The notes: generated by a model not told the origin, from the letters alone. A stretch of 64,000 nucleotides of DNA from Monoplex corrugatus (GCA_030674185.1 JAPXFY010000013.1:44684964-44748963), one strand, 5' to 3'. Numbered from the stretch's first letter, positions 36,228-49,564 are shown. Numbers and translations are program-made.

Positions 36228-36365
36228 CTCCCTACTTCAAGACCTTAAAGGCGCAGACGGTTATGCACAGAGTAAGGGAGTCTACCAGGTAATAACTGGC
36301 TGATTGGATGGGTTGTGCACAAATGTAATTGTCCCAATGCCATAAATCTGTCCTGAACCAAGTCC
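36228..36365 (+). mobile_element. R1 SINE-like fragment
   Basis: The sequence ctacttcaagaccttaaagg, gttatgcacagagtaaggga and ctaccaggtaataactggct is a diverged R1 body. Confidence 0.5.
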
Positions 36366-36375
36366 AATTCCAAGC

Positions 36376-36564
36376 TATATTGACTCCCGCACCCTGTCCA
36401 CCAGCATTCTGAACTGTCAACTATGGTACCAAAGCAAAAACTTAGCCCTTTGACTCTCTCACCCTATCCACCAGCTTCTTGCAGGAAGCTGGCGGATAGG
36501 GTGAGGGAGTAAAAGGGTTAAGGTTTTGCAGGTGGAAGATAGGGTGCGGGAGTCAATGGGTTAA
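36376..36564. mobile_element. R3 foldback MITE
   Basis: Begins ttgactcccgcaccctgtcc (outer TTAACCC worn) and ends gagtcaatgggttaa. The inner hairpin around cttcttgcaggaag is well kept. Confidence 0.8.
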
Positions 36565-36814
36565 ATAGCAGTTAATAGGTATACAATATAGTTGCTGTAT
36601 ACGACTACTTGTTAAACAAATGTAACTGCCGCTCAGATATTTCAAAATTCATGGCTAAAATCCAAGAAAAAACAATGCAAATTAGACCGACAATTAAAGC
36701 AAAGTTACAGCATTTCAAAGAAATACTGTACAGATACTTTGGCCTTATATCATTTCTATGTGTGTGAACGAGCCAGAAAGAAACAAGAGAAAGTTGAAAT
36801 GTTGAATTACCCAA

Positions 36815-37015
36815 GAGGGTTTGATCATGCTCAGACAAAGTCCATATGCGCTCTACCCAAATCTACCAGTAACAACCTAGCACACTCCTTGAGACTGCAC
36901 AAAACATTATGTGCGGGCAAGACCTTGAAATGAAAGCAGGGAGAGGGACCTAAGCTGACACACCCAGAATGACCGGAGTATTAAGTGATGGGTGGTGAAG
37001 AGGCCAATATTAATG
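36815..37015 (-). mobile_element. R1 SINE-like copy
   Basis: In reverse orientation: gatcatgctcagacaaagtc, caaatctaccagtaacaacc, gcgggcaagaccttgaaatg, gctgacacacccagaatgac. This is the same order as the inverted copy at 61855-62110. Confidence 0.6.
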
Positions 37016-37021
37016 TTCGTG

Positions 37022-37158
37022 GCTGGGTTTCAGTTTCATTTTCTCAGTGTGTCAAGATAGCGTCTCCGCGCGCTCAGAATAAATTCCATACACACAGATG
37101 TCACAGATCATAAGTGATGCAGAAGATCCAAAATAATCACGGCACAAGCCTGTGATAC
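37022..37158 (-). mobile_element. R2 SINE-like 3' fragment
   Basis: The sequence agatagcgtctccgcgcgct, aataaattccatacacacag, gatgcagaagatccaaaata and cacggcacaagcct matches the R2 tail. Confidence 0.6.
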
Positions 37159-37221
37159 AGTTCCCACCCATCATCCTAATTCCCTCAGCTCATCCTCCAC
37201 CCCTGATCCCTAAAAGGGCAA

Positions 37222-37532
<311 letters not shown>

Positions 37533-37639
37533 ATTTTCAGTCTATGACTCCTGTCAACTAAGCCACACAAACCTGCTCAACGACATACAATGCTGTCATA
37601 TTTCAGTCATCAAGACATTCAATTTGCGCTTGTAGACTC

Positions 37640-38260
37640 AGCTCTGCAATGTGCACAGTCAGTGATAAAAGAGTTAGGTGAAGTGCGCAGCCAGCCCGTT
37701 TAATGTCTGAACAGGAAGTCAGTATGTGGGGATGATTCTATATGCAGCCAACCTCACCATGGCTAAGATTATGAAATGGTGACCGATATCTGGAATCATA
37801 AATCTTTCATACTGAGGCTCATGATTCTGTCGACCTCATAGATACAAATATAGGAATTCTATAGTCATGACGGTAAATTCAATGCATCAAGGTTTTCAGA
37901 TGTCTTTCATCTTACAGATCTTTACATGTGTGTTTTCTCTGTTGTCTGTGTTTTACAATTTGTTTTCTGTATTCATTATGAATTCTATATGTTGAAGAGA
38001 TCTTTTCTCCCTTTTCACCCCTTTCTTCTTTTCTAATGCCCATGGGCTGCAACTGCCATGTGAATATAGGAGGGGGCTTTCACATGTATGGCCTGCTTGT
38101 TGTTGTTTTTGTTGTTGTTGTTGCTGCTGCTGCTGCCGTTGTTGTTGTTGTTTTTGTTGTCTTAAACGTCACTATGAGGAGAGTCATGCTCCATTTTCAG
38201 GGCTATGTATGTTGGTTCGTCATGTTTTTATATGCTACAGAACAATGATAGAGCATACAG
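37640..38260. other. Intron sequence without recognised gene
   Basis: Holds a (GTT)n/(GCT)n stretch at about 38098-38160 but no recognised element or conserved reading frame. Confidence 0.5.
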
Positions 38261-38261
38261 G

Positions 38262-38458
38262 ATTTTTAAAGTGCACATTTGTCGATCTGCATATGCACGC
38301 ATATAGAGAATTCAGGCATTGGCAAGTCTGCACTTATGCTGATCACAGACACTGGCAAAATCTGCACCACGTTTTTGGCCATTGATTCAAACTCAGATCT
38401 TCCAAGTGGGAGACCAAACTCCTAACCACTCAACAACTGTGCCTGTCTGGAAACGTCC
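38262..38458 (-). mobile_element. R5 tRNA-derived SINE-like copy
   Basis: On the minus strand: ccagacaggcacagttgttg, agtggttaggagtttggtct, a box B-like gagtttgaatca, then tttgccagtgtctgtgat and a body with tgcatatgcagatcg. The head matches a Ser-type tRNA plan. Confidence 0.65.
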
Positions 38459-38814
38459 TGAGTTTCTATTGACCTCACAGATATTTACATGTATGTATTC
38501 TATATTCATCTGTCCTCACATCCGCCCACCCATCTATGAATCCGCCGTTCATCGATCTGCATTTGTCTGAGAGGATATCTGTCGCGGCGGTTGTTTCTTT
38601 ATGCATATGAGTGTCTGTCTGCATATATGTATATGTGACTCAGTGCACTTCATTTATGACTCGGCATGCACACTGTATGTGTGTGTATGTGTGTGCATGT
38701 GAGCATGTGCAGTCGGGTGCGTGATGTATTTACTCTAGCTCTGTGTAAAACTTTTAGGAAGTGTATGCTAATGCAAACATTAGGGTGTGCCTGTATGTGC
38801 ATGTATAAGTGCAT

Positions 38815-38940
<126 letters not shown>

Positions 38941-39649
38941 AATACTTCTTTAGTTTGGCTTCAAGTAAACCTTTGTGTAGGCAAACAAATTACTCATCTT
39001 CCTCCGTCGAAGCAGTGTCTCAGTTGTGAACCAGTGCGCCTTTTTCTCTCTCTCTTTCTTTTCTTTTTTTTAGGAAAAAGGGACATGTTTCATATCATCT
39101 GGAGAGGAAAGGTGTCTGTGAGTTTGTGTGTGTGTTTATCTGTGAGCAAAATATACTATGTGGACTCATGAGGAGTTATGATTCCATAAGCTTTTGAAGT
39201 CACTGTGCCAAGGTTATGGTCACACAGGCCTAAACAGCGCACTTTATCCAGATCTTTTGTGATTATTTAAGTATTGCTTTCACTGTTATAAAAATCTATC
39301 ACTGTCATCACTCCATGTTATCATCATCATCATCATCGTTATGTCACCACTTCACGTTATTATTGTTATCATCATTATTATCATATCATTATTGTTGTTG
39401 TTGCTGTTGTCGTTCTTGCTCTTATTATTGCATACAGCCCACTGACAATACAGCCCACTGACAAAAGCCGTGAACTGCGACTTCTTAGTAACTGCTGTGA
39501 AGGTTTTCAGTGAGGTGGATTGGGATTCTCATTCAGCAGATATTCTTATGGAAAGACAGAAAATAAAATTCTGAAAAACAAAAAAAAACATGCAACAAAA
39601 CCCATCAGGTAGAGCTTCAAGATCTTGCCAGCACATAGTGAGCATATAT

Positions 39650-39772
<123 letters not shown>

Positions 39773-40229
39773 ATGCTTGCGTATGTATGTGTCTACGTGC
39801 GTATGCGTGCGTCTGTGTGTGTGTGCGCGCGCGTGCATATGTATTTGTGTTTCTGCTTTATAATAAAGGGAGATTGTTAACATCGCTTGACCATCTAAAT
39901 TTCTAAGTACATGCACAAAGGCCAACTTTCTTGGTTGATTTTTTTTTTATTCTGTCTTTTAAAACTTTCAATAAGCAACTCAAATGCTGACATCGGCTCT
40001 TTAAGCAATAAAACAATGCACACTATCAGTGATTCAGCACTTTTTTCCTTTTTTTCCCCCCTTCATTAAATGTGGTCAAATACTGGCATCAGCTCTTATT
40101 TTTTCATGCTGTTTGTTTCTAACATACACTGGGGCTGACTTGTTTAGTCTGGCTTCTTGTTCAGACTTTCACCTTGTGTAAGCAAATGCTGACAGCAGTC
40201 ATTTCAACACAAAAGCAATGTGCATCAGC

Positions 40230-40238
40230 AGTAATTCT

Positions 40239-40298
<60 letters not shown>
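40230..40298. repeat. (CT)n microsatellite
   Basis: A pure CT run of about 70 bases. Confidence 0.95.
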
Positions 40299-40302
<4 letters not shown>

Positions 40303-40385
40303 CTCTTCCTTTTCGTTCACCAAACATCATCAAATGCTGAAATCAGCCCCTTCTCCAGTAAAACAGTGCTGTATTGTTACTGCTG

Positions 40386-41083
40386 TTATTGTTGTTTAAA
40401 GCCCAGCTGACTGCGTAGAGCCATATCAGGGCTATAACTTGCTTCAAAACACACAACCTTCAAAAGCAAAAAAACAAAAGAAAGAAAAGAAAATTAAGTA
40501 CACATCAATGCATTCGCCTACATAACCCACTCTATCCAATTTATCGCATAAGGGATTTATAAAACAAATTCAAGCATATTTAAGGACACCAAAACATATA
40601 CAAAAACGGGCATAAACTACCTAAAATTGCTTCCGCATATTTCATCTCCCTAGAGCCAAAAACGCACTTAACCCTTTGACTCCCGCACCCTATCCACCAG
40701 CTGCAAAAACTTAACCCTGTGATTCTATCACCCTATCCACCAGCTTCCTGCAGGGTGAGTGAATCAAAGGGTTCAGTTGTTGCCTTGCTGGCCTGGTTGA
40801 CAATGCAGGATGCTCCTAGACAGGATGCGGCAGTCAAAGGGTTAAGACATGTATCCAATTATCAATCCTAAATACGTAAGACTTTATCGAACACATACAA
40901 GTGAATGAACCAGCAAGGCAGAAAATGATAGGAAGAAATGACAGAAAGCAAAGGAACAAGGCAGAAACAAAGAGAGTGACAGAAAAGAGAGCATTTCTAG
41001 CACAGAATTTCCAGAAGGTGGGGATACTATTTATACTGAAAGAGCCCCCAGTATCCCCACGGGGGGGGGGGGGGGGGGGGGAC
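40386..41083 (+). mobile_element. R4 element interrupted by an R3 MITE
   Basis: R4 starts at taaagcccagctgactgcgt and ends in catccccacggggg with a long G run (about 41065-41083). At gccaaaaacgcac the R3 MITE (40668-40845) intervenes, and R4 resumes with gacatgtatccaattatcaa. Removing the MITE and one TTAA restores the continuous R4 order. Confidence 0.85.
40668..40845. mobile_element. R3 MITE nested in R4
   Basis: Flanked on both sides by TTAA: ttaaccctttgactcccgca ... gcagtcaaagggttaa. The surrounding R4 copy shows the empty-site context, so this copy defines the element ends and supports TTAA target duplication. Confidence 0.9.
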
Positions 41084-41521
41084 AGTGCGGATCATTCGTG
41101 ACGATCACAATCTTTATGAGCAAAATACGTTGGGTCTTAATGGGATGTATCTCCCACATGCCCCTGAACATAAGAATGGGCTTTTACTGTTTTTTGGCCA
41201 TTCTGTTCTAACCCACCTTTAAAAGACAGGGGTGTGATTGCAGTGTGTTTTCATGATCTACGAGACAGGTTTATGGTATTACCTTGACCTTTTACGCTAG
41301 AGCTGACTCCCCCTCCCCTCCCTTCCCCTCCCCTCCCCTCCCCTCCAGTGTCTTTCAACTTACACAAATCCTCGTCAAATACCGACGCAGGCCTTTTCAC
41401 TGCACACAAGCCTACTACTAACAGCAATGATAGAGCAAAACTAGAGCACCAACACACACCATTAGTTATTATGCTACTGCATTTTACAACACTTCTTGGC
41501 ACGAGGTATGCCACCTACACC

Positions 41522-41605
41522 TTAACCCTTTCACTCTCTTCACTGTCCACTAGCTTCCTGCAGGACAGCTTGTGAACTGAGTGAAGGTGGGGGTCAAAGG
41601 GTTAA
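41522..41605. mobile_element. R3 MITE, minimal hairpin copy
   Basis: The shortest copy, 84 bases, is essentially one hairpin: ttaaccctttcactctcttc, the stem around cttcctgcaggacagc, and gggtcaaagggttaa. Confidence 0.85.
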
Positions 41606-41751
41606 GTATGGCTGTGGTGCATGGTTGGCGATGTTACAAACAGGTAAGAGATCAATGGTATTGCGATCAATAAAGCAAGAATTGCCGACAGGTTGTCTTG
41701 ATGTTTCTCTGTAGCATGCTCCCACACCTTCTTCACAGATACTGTTCTTAC

Positions 41752-44110
41752 ATACAGTATGTTTACATCTATACATTTTTACATAGTTTATGTATATGTA
41801 TCTTTCCTACATGTATACAGTGTGCTTACATATATACACTTTTCTTACATAGTTTGTTTCCACATATACACCTTTCTGACATACGGTTTGTTTACAAATA
41901 TACACCTTTCTTACACACATACTGTTTACGTATATAACCTTTCTTACATGCATACTGTTTACATACACACCCGTTTTACATATTGTTTACAAATACACCC
42001 TTCTTACATACATATTGTTTACATATATACCCTTCTTAAATAGCCTACATATTGTTTACATATACACCCTTCTTACATACATATTGTTTACATATATACC
42101 CTTCTTAAATAACCTACATATTGTTTACATATACACCCTTCTTACATACATATTATTTGCATATATACCCTTCTTAAATACATATAGTTTACATACATAT
42201 TGTTTACATATACACCCTTCTTACATACATATTGTTTACATATATACCCTTCTTAAATAGCCTACATATTGTCTACATATATACCCTTCTTAAATAACCT
42301 ACATATTGTTTACAAATACACCCTTCTTACATACATATTGTTTACATATATACCCTTCTTAAATAGCCTACATATTGTTTACATATACACCATTCTTACA
42401 TACATATTGTTTACATATATACCCTTCTTAAATAACCTACATATTGTTTACATATACACCTTTCTTACATACATATTATTTACATATATACCCTTCTTAC
42501 ATACATATTGTTTACATATATACCCTTCTTAAATAACCTACATATTGTTTACATATACACCTTTCTTACATACATATTGTTTACATATACACCCTTCTTA
42601 CATACATATTGTTTACATATATACCCTTCTTAAATACATATTGTTTACATATACACACTTCTTACATACATATTGTTTACATATATACCCTTCTTAAATA
42701 GCCTACATATTGTTTACATATACACCCTTCTTACATACATATTGTTTACATATTTTCCCTTCTTAAATCACCTACATATTGTTTACATATACACCTTTCT
42801 TACATACATATTGTTTACATATACACCTTTCTTACATACATATTGTTTACATATATACCCTTCTTAAATAGCCTACATATTGTTTACATATACACCCTTC
42901 TTACATACATATTGTTTACATATATACCCTTCTTAAATAACCTACATATTGTTTACACATACACCCTTCTTACATACATATTATTTGCATATATACCCTT
43001 CTTAAATACATATAGTTTACATATACACCCTTCTTAAACACATATTGTTTACATATAGCCTACACCCTTCTTACATACATATTGTTTACATATACACCCT
43101 TGTTACATACATATTGTTTACATATACACCCTTGTTACATACATATTGTTTACATATACACCCTTGTTACATACATATTGTTTACATATACACCTTTCTT
43201 AATTACATATTGTTTACATATACACCCTTCTTAAACACATATTGTTTACATATAGCCTACACCCTTCTTACATACATATTGTTTACATATACACCCTTCT
43301 TACATACATATTTACATATACACCCTTGTTACATACATATTGTTTACATATACACCCTTCTTACATACATATTGTTTACATATACACCCTTCTTAAATAC
43401 ATACTGTTTACATATACACCCTTTTTATATACATATTTACATATACACCCTTCTTACATACATATTGTTTATATATATACCCTTCTTACATATATATTGT
43501 TTACATATTCACCTTTATTAAATACATATTGTTTACATATACATCCTTCTTACATACATATTGTTTACATATACACCCTTCTTAACACATATTGTTTACA
43601 TATAGCCTACACCCTTCTTACATACATATTGTTTACATATACACCCTTGTTACATACATATTGTTTACATATACACCCTTGTTACATACATATTGTTTAC
43701 ATATACACCCTTGTTACATACATATTGTTTACATATACACCCTTCTTACATACATATTGTTTACATATACACCCTTCTTACATACATATTGTTTACATAT
43801 ACACCCTTCTTACATACATATTGTTTACATATACACCCTTCTTAAATACATATTGTTTACATATACACCCTTTTTATATACATATTTACATAGACACCCT
43901 TCTTACATACATATTGTTTATATATATACCCTTCTTACATATATATTGTTTACATATGCACCTTTATTAAATACATATTGTTTACATATACATCCTTCTT
44001 ACATACATATTGTTTACATATACACCCTTCTTACATATTGTTTACATACACACCCTTCTTACATATTGTTTACATATACACCCTTACATATCGTTTACAT
44101 ATACACTAAT
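41752..44110. repeat. 32-base minisatellite array
   Basis: The unit is about 32 bases, close to acacccttcttacatacata plus ttgtttacatat, with variants cttcttaaat and tttacatagcctac. It is over 2.3 kb long. Since 32 is not a multiple of three, translation cycles through all frames with a 32-residue period rich in Tyr, His, Ile, Thr and Leu. The open frames of up to 242 codons are therefore repeat artefacts. Longer blocks recur (for example the tagcctacacccttctt variant at about 43055, 43250 and 43605). Confidence 0.95.
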
Positions 44111-44810
44111 CTCACAATAGCACTCATGCTTCACAAAAGTAAAGGGACTCAAGCAGACACATGTAAAGAAAATACATGTCAACCTTTATCATTGCTATGA
44201 AAACAGATGAACTATAATAACACAATGTTAAGCAAACAATTAAAAATGATTATAATATATCCACTTCACATCAATCTGTTAAAAACAGACTGACACATGA
44301 CCTTTTCAATATACACGCAGACAAGATAATTCTGCAGACAATGTCAAAATATGCAAATCTACACTTTCGCTGGAGAAACGCAACAGCAGCTAACTTTGCA
44401 ATCACACACCATCTCCATCAATCTGTGACTGGGAACGTTCATTTTTGTTTCTTTATTTAAAAAATGAAACGCCGCTCGACAATTTCTGACAACTTCTGCC
44501 GAGTCTGGACAGTAAAATGAACTGTCCCTCCATCTGTTCCAGCATCTGACCCCTTATCACCTTTCCAGCCTCTAGTGAAGTTCTGTATTGGTTTATTGGT
44601 GATTTCATCAGAACAGGTGACGAATTTCCGATTCTGAGTCAGTTTATATATATACCTATATGGGCGGGGAAGTGGACAGAAGAAGACACTTCAATGTACT
44701 AGTACTGATCCCATAATCCCCATTGATGACATCAACATAATATGCTAATTCGCCAAGCTGTGTCTATTTACTCCATTATTCATTCTGATTACACCAAACT
44801 GGGTCAAGAC
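44111..44810. other. Intron sequence without recognised feature
   Basis: Non-repetitive AT-rich intron. I recognise nothing in it. Confidence 0.5.
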
Positions 44811-44811
44811 A

Positions 44812-45006
44812 TTTCACCCTTTGACTCACGCATCCTGTGCAACAACATCCTGCATTGTCAGCCATGTTAGCAAAGCAAAAACTTAACCCTTTGACTCCCT
44901 CCCTTATCCACCAACTTCCTGCATGAAGCTGGTCGATAGGGTGAGGGATTCAAAGAGTTAAGTGTTTGCACTTGGCAGATAGGGTAAAGGGAGTCAAAGG
45001 GTTTAA
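44812..45006. mobile_element. R3 foldback MITE
   Basis: Begins tttcaccctttgactcacgc and ends gagtcaaagggtttaac, with the inner hairpin around cttcctgcatgaag. Confidence 0.8.
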
Positions 45007-45082
45007 CACCAGACGCCAATTGATCAAGATAGGTTAATTCAATCAGGTCGTGATGATCTGCTCCATGACCTGACAACATCAG

Positions 45083-45305
45083 TAAGCACAGTGGGGGCCT
45101 AGTGGTTAAAAGTCCACATAGGATATGAAAGGTCCTGAATTGTTCCCAGATTATGACAAGGCTTTTTCTTTAACACCCCTCCCCACCCCCCACCCCTCCA
45201 ATCTCCAATCCTCTTCCCTGCCTTCAAAAGACTCTAAGCAGTGCTTCGAGTTGCTAGCCTTCTGGATGAGAAAATAAATCAAAGCCCTTCTGCAGCATAT
45301 CCTTT
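45083..45305 (+). mobile_element. SINE-like element with tRNA-like head
   Basis: The head gggggcctagtggttaaaag has a box A-like tagtggtt, and ggtcctgaattgttccc is a worn box B. The 3' part contains gagttgctagccttctggat and gagaaaataaatcaaagccc. A single copy was recognised in the window. Confidence 0.5.
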
Positions 45306-45429
45306 AAAAAAAATTAAATAAAAATTTTTAAAAACATGATGGCTAAGCCATTCTGATCATGTTCCTTTTTATATAAAAACATTACAGAGGATCTAGATTT
45401 TGTACTTCTCAAGATCTCATTAGGACTCT

Positions 45430-45905
45430 TATCATTAGTTAAAGCCCAAACCCTGAACACACACAACAAAAAAATTAGGTACATATATCAATATATTTGC
45501 ATATGTTATCTCTAAGGATATGATCCTGGCGTTGACCAATCCATCCAATTTATCGCCATGGATTAAAAAAAAAACAACCCTGAATAAAATATATAAAAAT
45601 AATTAAATACACTAAAACACATACAGAACCAGGCCTAAATTATTTAAAACTGCTTCTGCACATCACAAAATTGCAGCATATGCATGTGCCCAAATTATCA
45701 ATCCTAAGAGAAAGAATGCAAGGCGTTATCAAAAGCATACAGATGAATGGGCTGGCAAGGCAGAAAATGATAGGAAGAGATGATAAAAAAAAATAAAAAA
45801 AAGCAAAGGAGCAAGGAAGAAACGATGAGAGTGACAGGAAAGAACAAATTTTTAGCACAGAATTTCCAGAAGGTGGGAATAGCAGATTTCCAGAAGGTGG
45901 TAGTA
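45430..45905 (+). mobile_element. R4 element, diverged copy
   Basis: Contains gttaaagcccaaaccctgaa, gatatgatcctggcgttgac, aaaactgcttctgcacatca, agatgaatgggctggcaagg and atttccagaaggtgggaata. The 24 bases around the last landmark are duplicated. Confidence 0.7.
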
Positions 45906-45909
45906 TTAC

Positions 45910-46890
45910 CCATGGGCCCAGCTATCCCTCAGAAGTGGAACGAGGAGTCTTTTTTTTTAAAGTGCATGCGGATTGTTGTTGGAATTATAAAGGGTGAAAT
46001 TACCCAGTGTGAAACAAAGGGAGTACAGACACACATGGTGAAAGCATATTTCATGAAATTAATGTCTAGTCAGAAGTGTTTGTCCAGAAAGATTATTCAT
46101 AACTGACTCAAAAGAAATTGCTGTTCTTGGTGACTAGGGCTGGGGGTTAATCAGATCTCAACATGGAACTTAATCTTCCAACTGTAAAATTGCGAATTGT
46201 GACTCATCTGCAGTTACATATTTACCTGAAAAATGAACGTACCCATCCAAATTAAAGTGGAAGCAAAACTCGTTGCTCTCAGCAATGTAGATTTCACATA
46301 TTGTTGACAGTACTGATTACATGACAACAAAGTGCTAGATGTATGAAATGATCTTCATCACTCAAACGGCTGTCCATTTTTCTTAATAAGTGTACATTGT
46401 AAAATAACACATTTGTAAATTTTTTTTTTAATGGACATTAAAAAAAACATAGCAGCTAAACACTTGAACAGATAAGCCATATTTTTAATTACGAGAGTTT
46501 ATGGGAACACTTATTTTGCAAATATGCGAGCAATTAACAGAGGCTTCTAATCATTCATAGTGCAAAATAAGATCAACCAAATCCTTGTCAGAGGATTAAG
46601 TACCCTAGTGCTGCACCACTCCAACAGACAGACTGACAAAGAAACAAATGGGAGTTTTACCACACATTTGTTGCATATTTCAGTATGCGTCTAAAGGTAC
46701 AGGTGAGATCAATAAAAGTGGACTAGGTGTCTGCCTTCCTCCATTTACACATCCCACATATACAAAGGTGCTGAGGGGAGTATGGGTGGGTGGGTAGGAT
46801 ATGGAAAGAGCACTCAAGAACTTTAGTTTTTACTGTATATACACCATTTCTCCCATCACAATTACAGGTAAACCAAAAGACATTCAATAT
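45910..46890. other. Intron sequence without recognised feature
   Basis: No repeat family or coding segment recognised. Confidence 0.5.
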
Positions 46891-46894
46891 AGTG

Positions 46895-46897
46895 TGT

Positions 46898-46987
<90 letters not shown>

Positions 46988-46990
46988 TGT
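46895..46990. repeat. (GT)n microsatellite
   Basis: A pure GT run of about 95 bases. Confidence 0.95.
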
Positions 46991-47409
46991 ATTTTCATGT
47001 GTGTGTGTTTATTTATGAAAGACTTCTATTTATCAAATGATTCTAATTCTGTACATTTATCTTCTTCATTCCATACATTATTTCTTTTCACATCTATTCA
47101 CATTATGTGCTTTTAGACAATCTCCTTATATACTCAATATAATTCCCTATTTCTGATTTCATGTTACTATCTCAGTACCTGTTGCTACTTTTCATGAACT
47201 ATGTTCACAATGCATTAATGTCTTACATTTATGTCGCATTGCTGTATGATCCAGTAACTCATCTCCACAATTCATGTTAGTTTCTTTCTTGAAAATGCCA
47301 TTTACCCACCAATGGTGTCATCTCTTTTGAGGTTGATATGCTGCTAATATCAAAATTGACTGTTCTTCATGACTGAGCAAGATCAAGATCACTGTGACGC
47401 AGTGCTGTC

Positions 47410-47690
47410 ACATGCAGGTAAAGATGGACTAGTTGGTAGAGCCATGAACTCAACACTAAAAACTGGCCTGTCCACTGCCCATCTTAATGTTTCCATCGTT
47501 CTGGTGGTGTCAGCTTAGTGTCTGATAGGTCCCTTCTCCCCATTGCCACGCTTCAAGACCTTGCCTGCGCAAAGGGTTTTGTGCAGGCTCAGGAAATCTG
47601 TCAGATAACTGCTGGGGGATATGGGTGGAGTGCATATGGAACTGTCTGAGTGTGGTGAATCCCTCTTGAGATAACTCCAGTAAATCCAAT
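47410..47690 (+). mobile_element. R1 SINE-like element, near full-length
   Basis: The tRNA-like start (gatggactagttggtagagc) is followed by gcccatcttaatgtttccat, cgttctggtggtgtcagctt, cttcaagaccttgcctgcgc, gtgcaggctcaggaaatctg and ctgtctgagtgtggtgaatc. The ccatcttaatg...ggtggtgtcag segment is present once here; it is amplified at 22231-23686 and 29420-30130. Confidence 0.7.
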
Positions 47691-47859
47691 ACAGGAACAC
47701 AACTGCCCGTTTTTGCTCACCACACACTATAACTACCGCCTATCTGCAACTGCTTGTGTGGAAACACAGCCTAGGTGTGGTTGCTAAATGGATGAATGAA
47801 CTGATCAAAGCCCTGACTAGAATGCATGCTTTAGTCTACTCACCTATGAACAGGTAACT

Positions 47860-48200
47860 GTCCTTTGGGAAAAACAGGGAGAGTTTCTAGGGAAAATAGG
47901 TAGATGTCTCTCTATAGCGGAAATGGGAAGAGTCTATAAGGAAAATGGTTGTCTATAGGGAAAATGGGTAAAATCTGTTGGGAAAGTCTTTAAAGAAAAT
48001 GGGTAGAGGCTTTGTGAAAAATGATCAGTCTTTAGGGAAAATGGGCAGACTCTTTTGTGGAAATGGGCAGAGGTTTTAGGGAAATGGGTAGCTCACTCAG
48101 GGAAAATGGGCAGACTCTTTCATGAAAACAGGGTAAATGGGCAGACTCTTTCATGAAAATGGGTCAAGACTTTTGAGAAAATGGGTAGTTCTCTTTAGGG
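47860..48200. repeat. Degenerate tandem repeat (gggaaaatgggtag type)
   Basis: Irregular units of about 20 to 35 bases sharing aggga/gaaaatgggcagactcttt. Low coding potential. Confidence 0.75.
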
Positions 48201-48227
48201 AAGATGGGAGCAACGGTAGTAGTATGG

Positions 48228-48340
48228 TTGGTCCAAGTGATCGCTTTCCATCACATGGCATCCGTGGAACAGGTGCATATGGAATTAATCCTGAGCGTGA
48301 GAAATGCCATCATAAGAAAATATGAAACTAAAACTGCGCC
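48228..48340 (+). mobile_element. R2 SINE-like 3' fragment
   Basis: The sequence atcacatggcatccgtgg, gtgcatatggaattaatcct and cgtgagaaatgccatcataa corresponds to the tail of the R2 copy at 17700-17805. Confidence 0.5.
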
Positions 48341-48597
48341 ACCGTTCACCAAAACCAATCATGCAAGTGCCAGTAACTCCAGCCCACTTATGTCAATGAT
48401 TCCACTTAGGGAACCAGTTTGCTGGCATTATAACAAAAACATAATTTTAAAAGATTTCTTGCTCCTGTGGATTCTAGTTCTTCTACAGCTCTCTTGACGC
48501 TGACATGAACAGAACACTGTATCAATACATTATGCATCATGATTAGAAAAAAAACCCAACTAATTCTGCTTAAATAATATAGATAAATGAACACAAC

Positions 48598-48824
48598 CAT
48601 TAATCTTTTGCCTCCCACACCTATCCATCAACTGCAAAAACTTAACCTTTGACTCCCTCACCCTGCAGGATGGTGCTGGACAGGGTAAGAGAGTCAAAAG
48701 GTTAAGTTTTTGCTTTGCCAGCATGGTTGAAAAGGCAGGATGCTGGTGCACAAGATGCAGGAGTCAAAGAGCTAAGAGACATGCAGGATGCTGATGAACA
48801 GGATGCGGAAGTCAAAGGGTTGGG
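48598..48824. mobile_element. R3 MITE-derived region near exon C
   Basis: Begins ttaatcttttgcctcccaca and contains gagagtcaaaaggttaagtt, tttgccagcatggttgaaaa and a duplicated end (ggatgctgatgaacaggatg, gaagtcaaagggtt). It ends about 147 bases from the donor of the alternative exon at 48971-49069. Confidence 0.75.
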
Positions 48825-48970
48825 AGACAGACTTTGCTGCTTGTGTTGGTTTTGTTGCTTCCATGTGTTTGAACTCGGGTTTTCTTCTTCTTCTTCTTCT
48901 TCTCTTTTAACATAAAAACAACAAACAACGTGCCATGCAACAGCAACTTCCCAGCCAGCCGGTCACTTAC

Positions 48971-49069
48971 AACGTCGTCAACAGCATCCTTGATGGCAGT
49001 AAGGAGCAGCACGCACACCAGAGGAATGCTGGTCGTGACAGGGGTCAGGGAGGAGATGACAGGCATATG
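48971..49069 (-). CDS. P4-ATPase alternative TM2 exon, divergent copy C
   Basis: This 99-base, phase 0-0 exon encodes HMPVISSLTPVTTSIP through TAIKDAVDDV, 33 residues. It has 18 residues identical to copy A and 19 to copy B. The acceptor is ttggtcag and the donor is gtaagtg. The conserved framework is kept (P3, SSL, T13, IPLV, K27, A29, D31-D32), while the TM2 core and the first two residues change. Position 1 is His in place of Leu, directly after the Gln ending TM1. Kept reading frame and identical length despite this divergence argue for selection, not decay. The next exon is 20.9 kb away at 27973-28107. Confidence 0.85.
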
Positions 49070-49459
49070 CTGACCAACGCACCCATCACACCAACAGCGC
49101 AACCCCCACGCAACAGGCGAGTGAACACAGAGACAGCCACAAACACATGGGAGGACAGCACAGACTACATCAAAATGATCAAGAAGACCAGGACAGGAGC
49201 GCACATTTGATTAAAAAAAATCAAAAAAACAAAAAATACCTGAGAGCAAACATAACAAGGAGCAGGTGGACAAGGCTACCAGCCACACCAAAGATGACTG
49301 GATCCAAAACAAACTTGAGAACAGAGTGGGAGAGGGAAGAGAGAAAACAATAATGCAAATAAACAAACTGAAAACTAAGGAAAAGAAAATGTGGAGAAAA
49401 AAAATGCCTGCACTGATTTCGCAGTACAGCAAGACTGCTACATTAACAGTGCCACAGTT

Positions 49460-49467
49460 AACACACA

Positions 49468-49562
<95 letters not shown>

Positions 49563-49564
49563 AA
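49460..49564. repeat. (AC)n microsatellite
   Basis: A nearly pure AC run. Confidence 0.95.

Noticed and set aside
41698..44200. Several Tyr/His/Ile-rich open frames of up to 242 codons
   Set aside because: They come from the 32-base array, whose translation rotates through all frames; no splice signals or non-repeat coding sequence support them.
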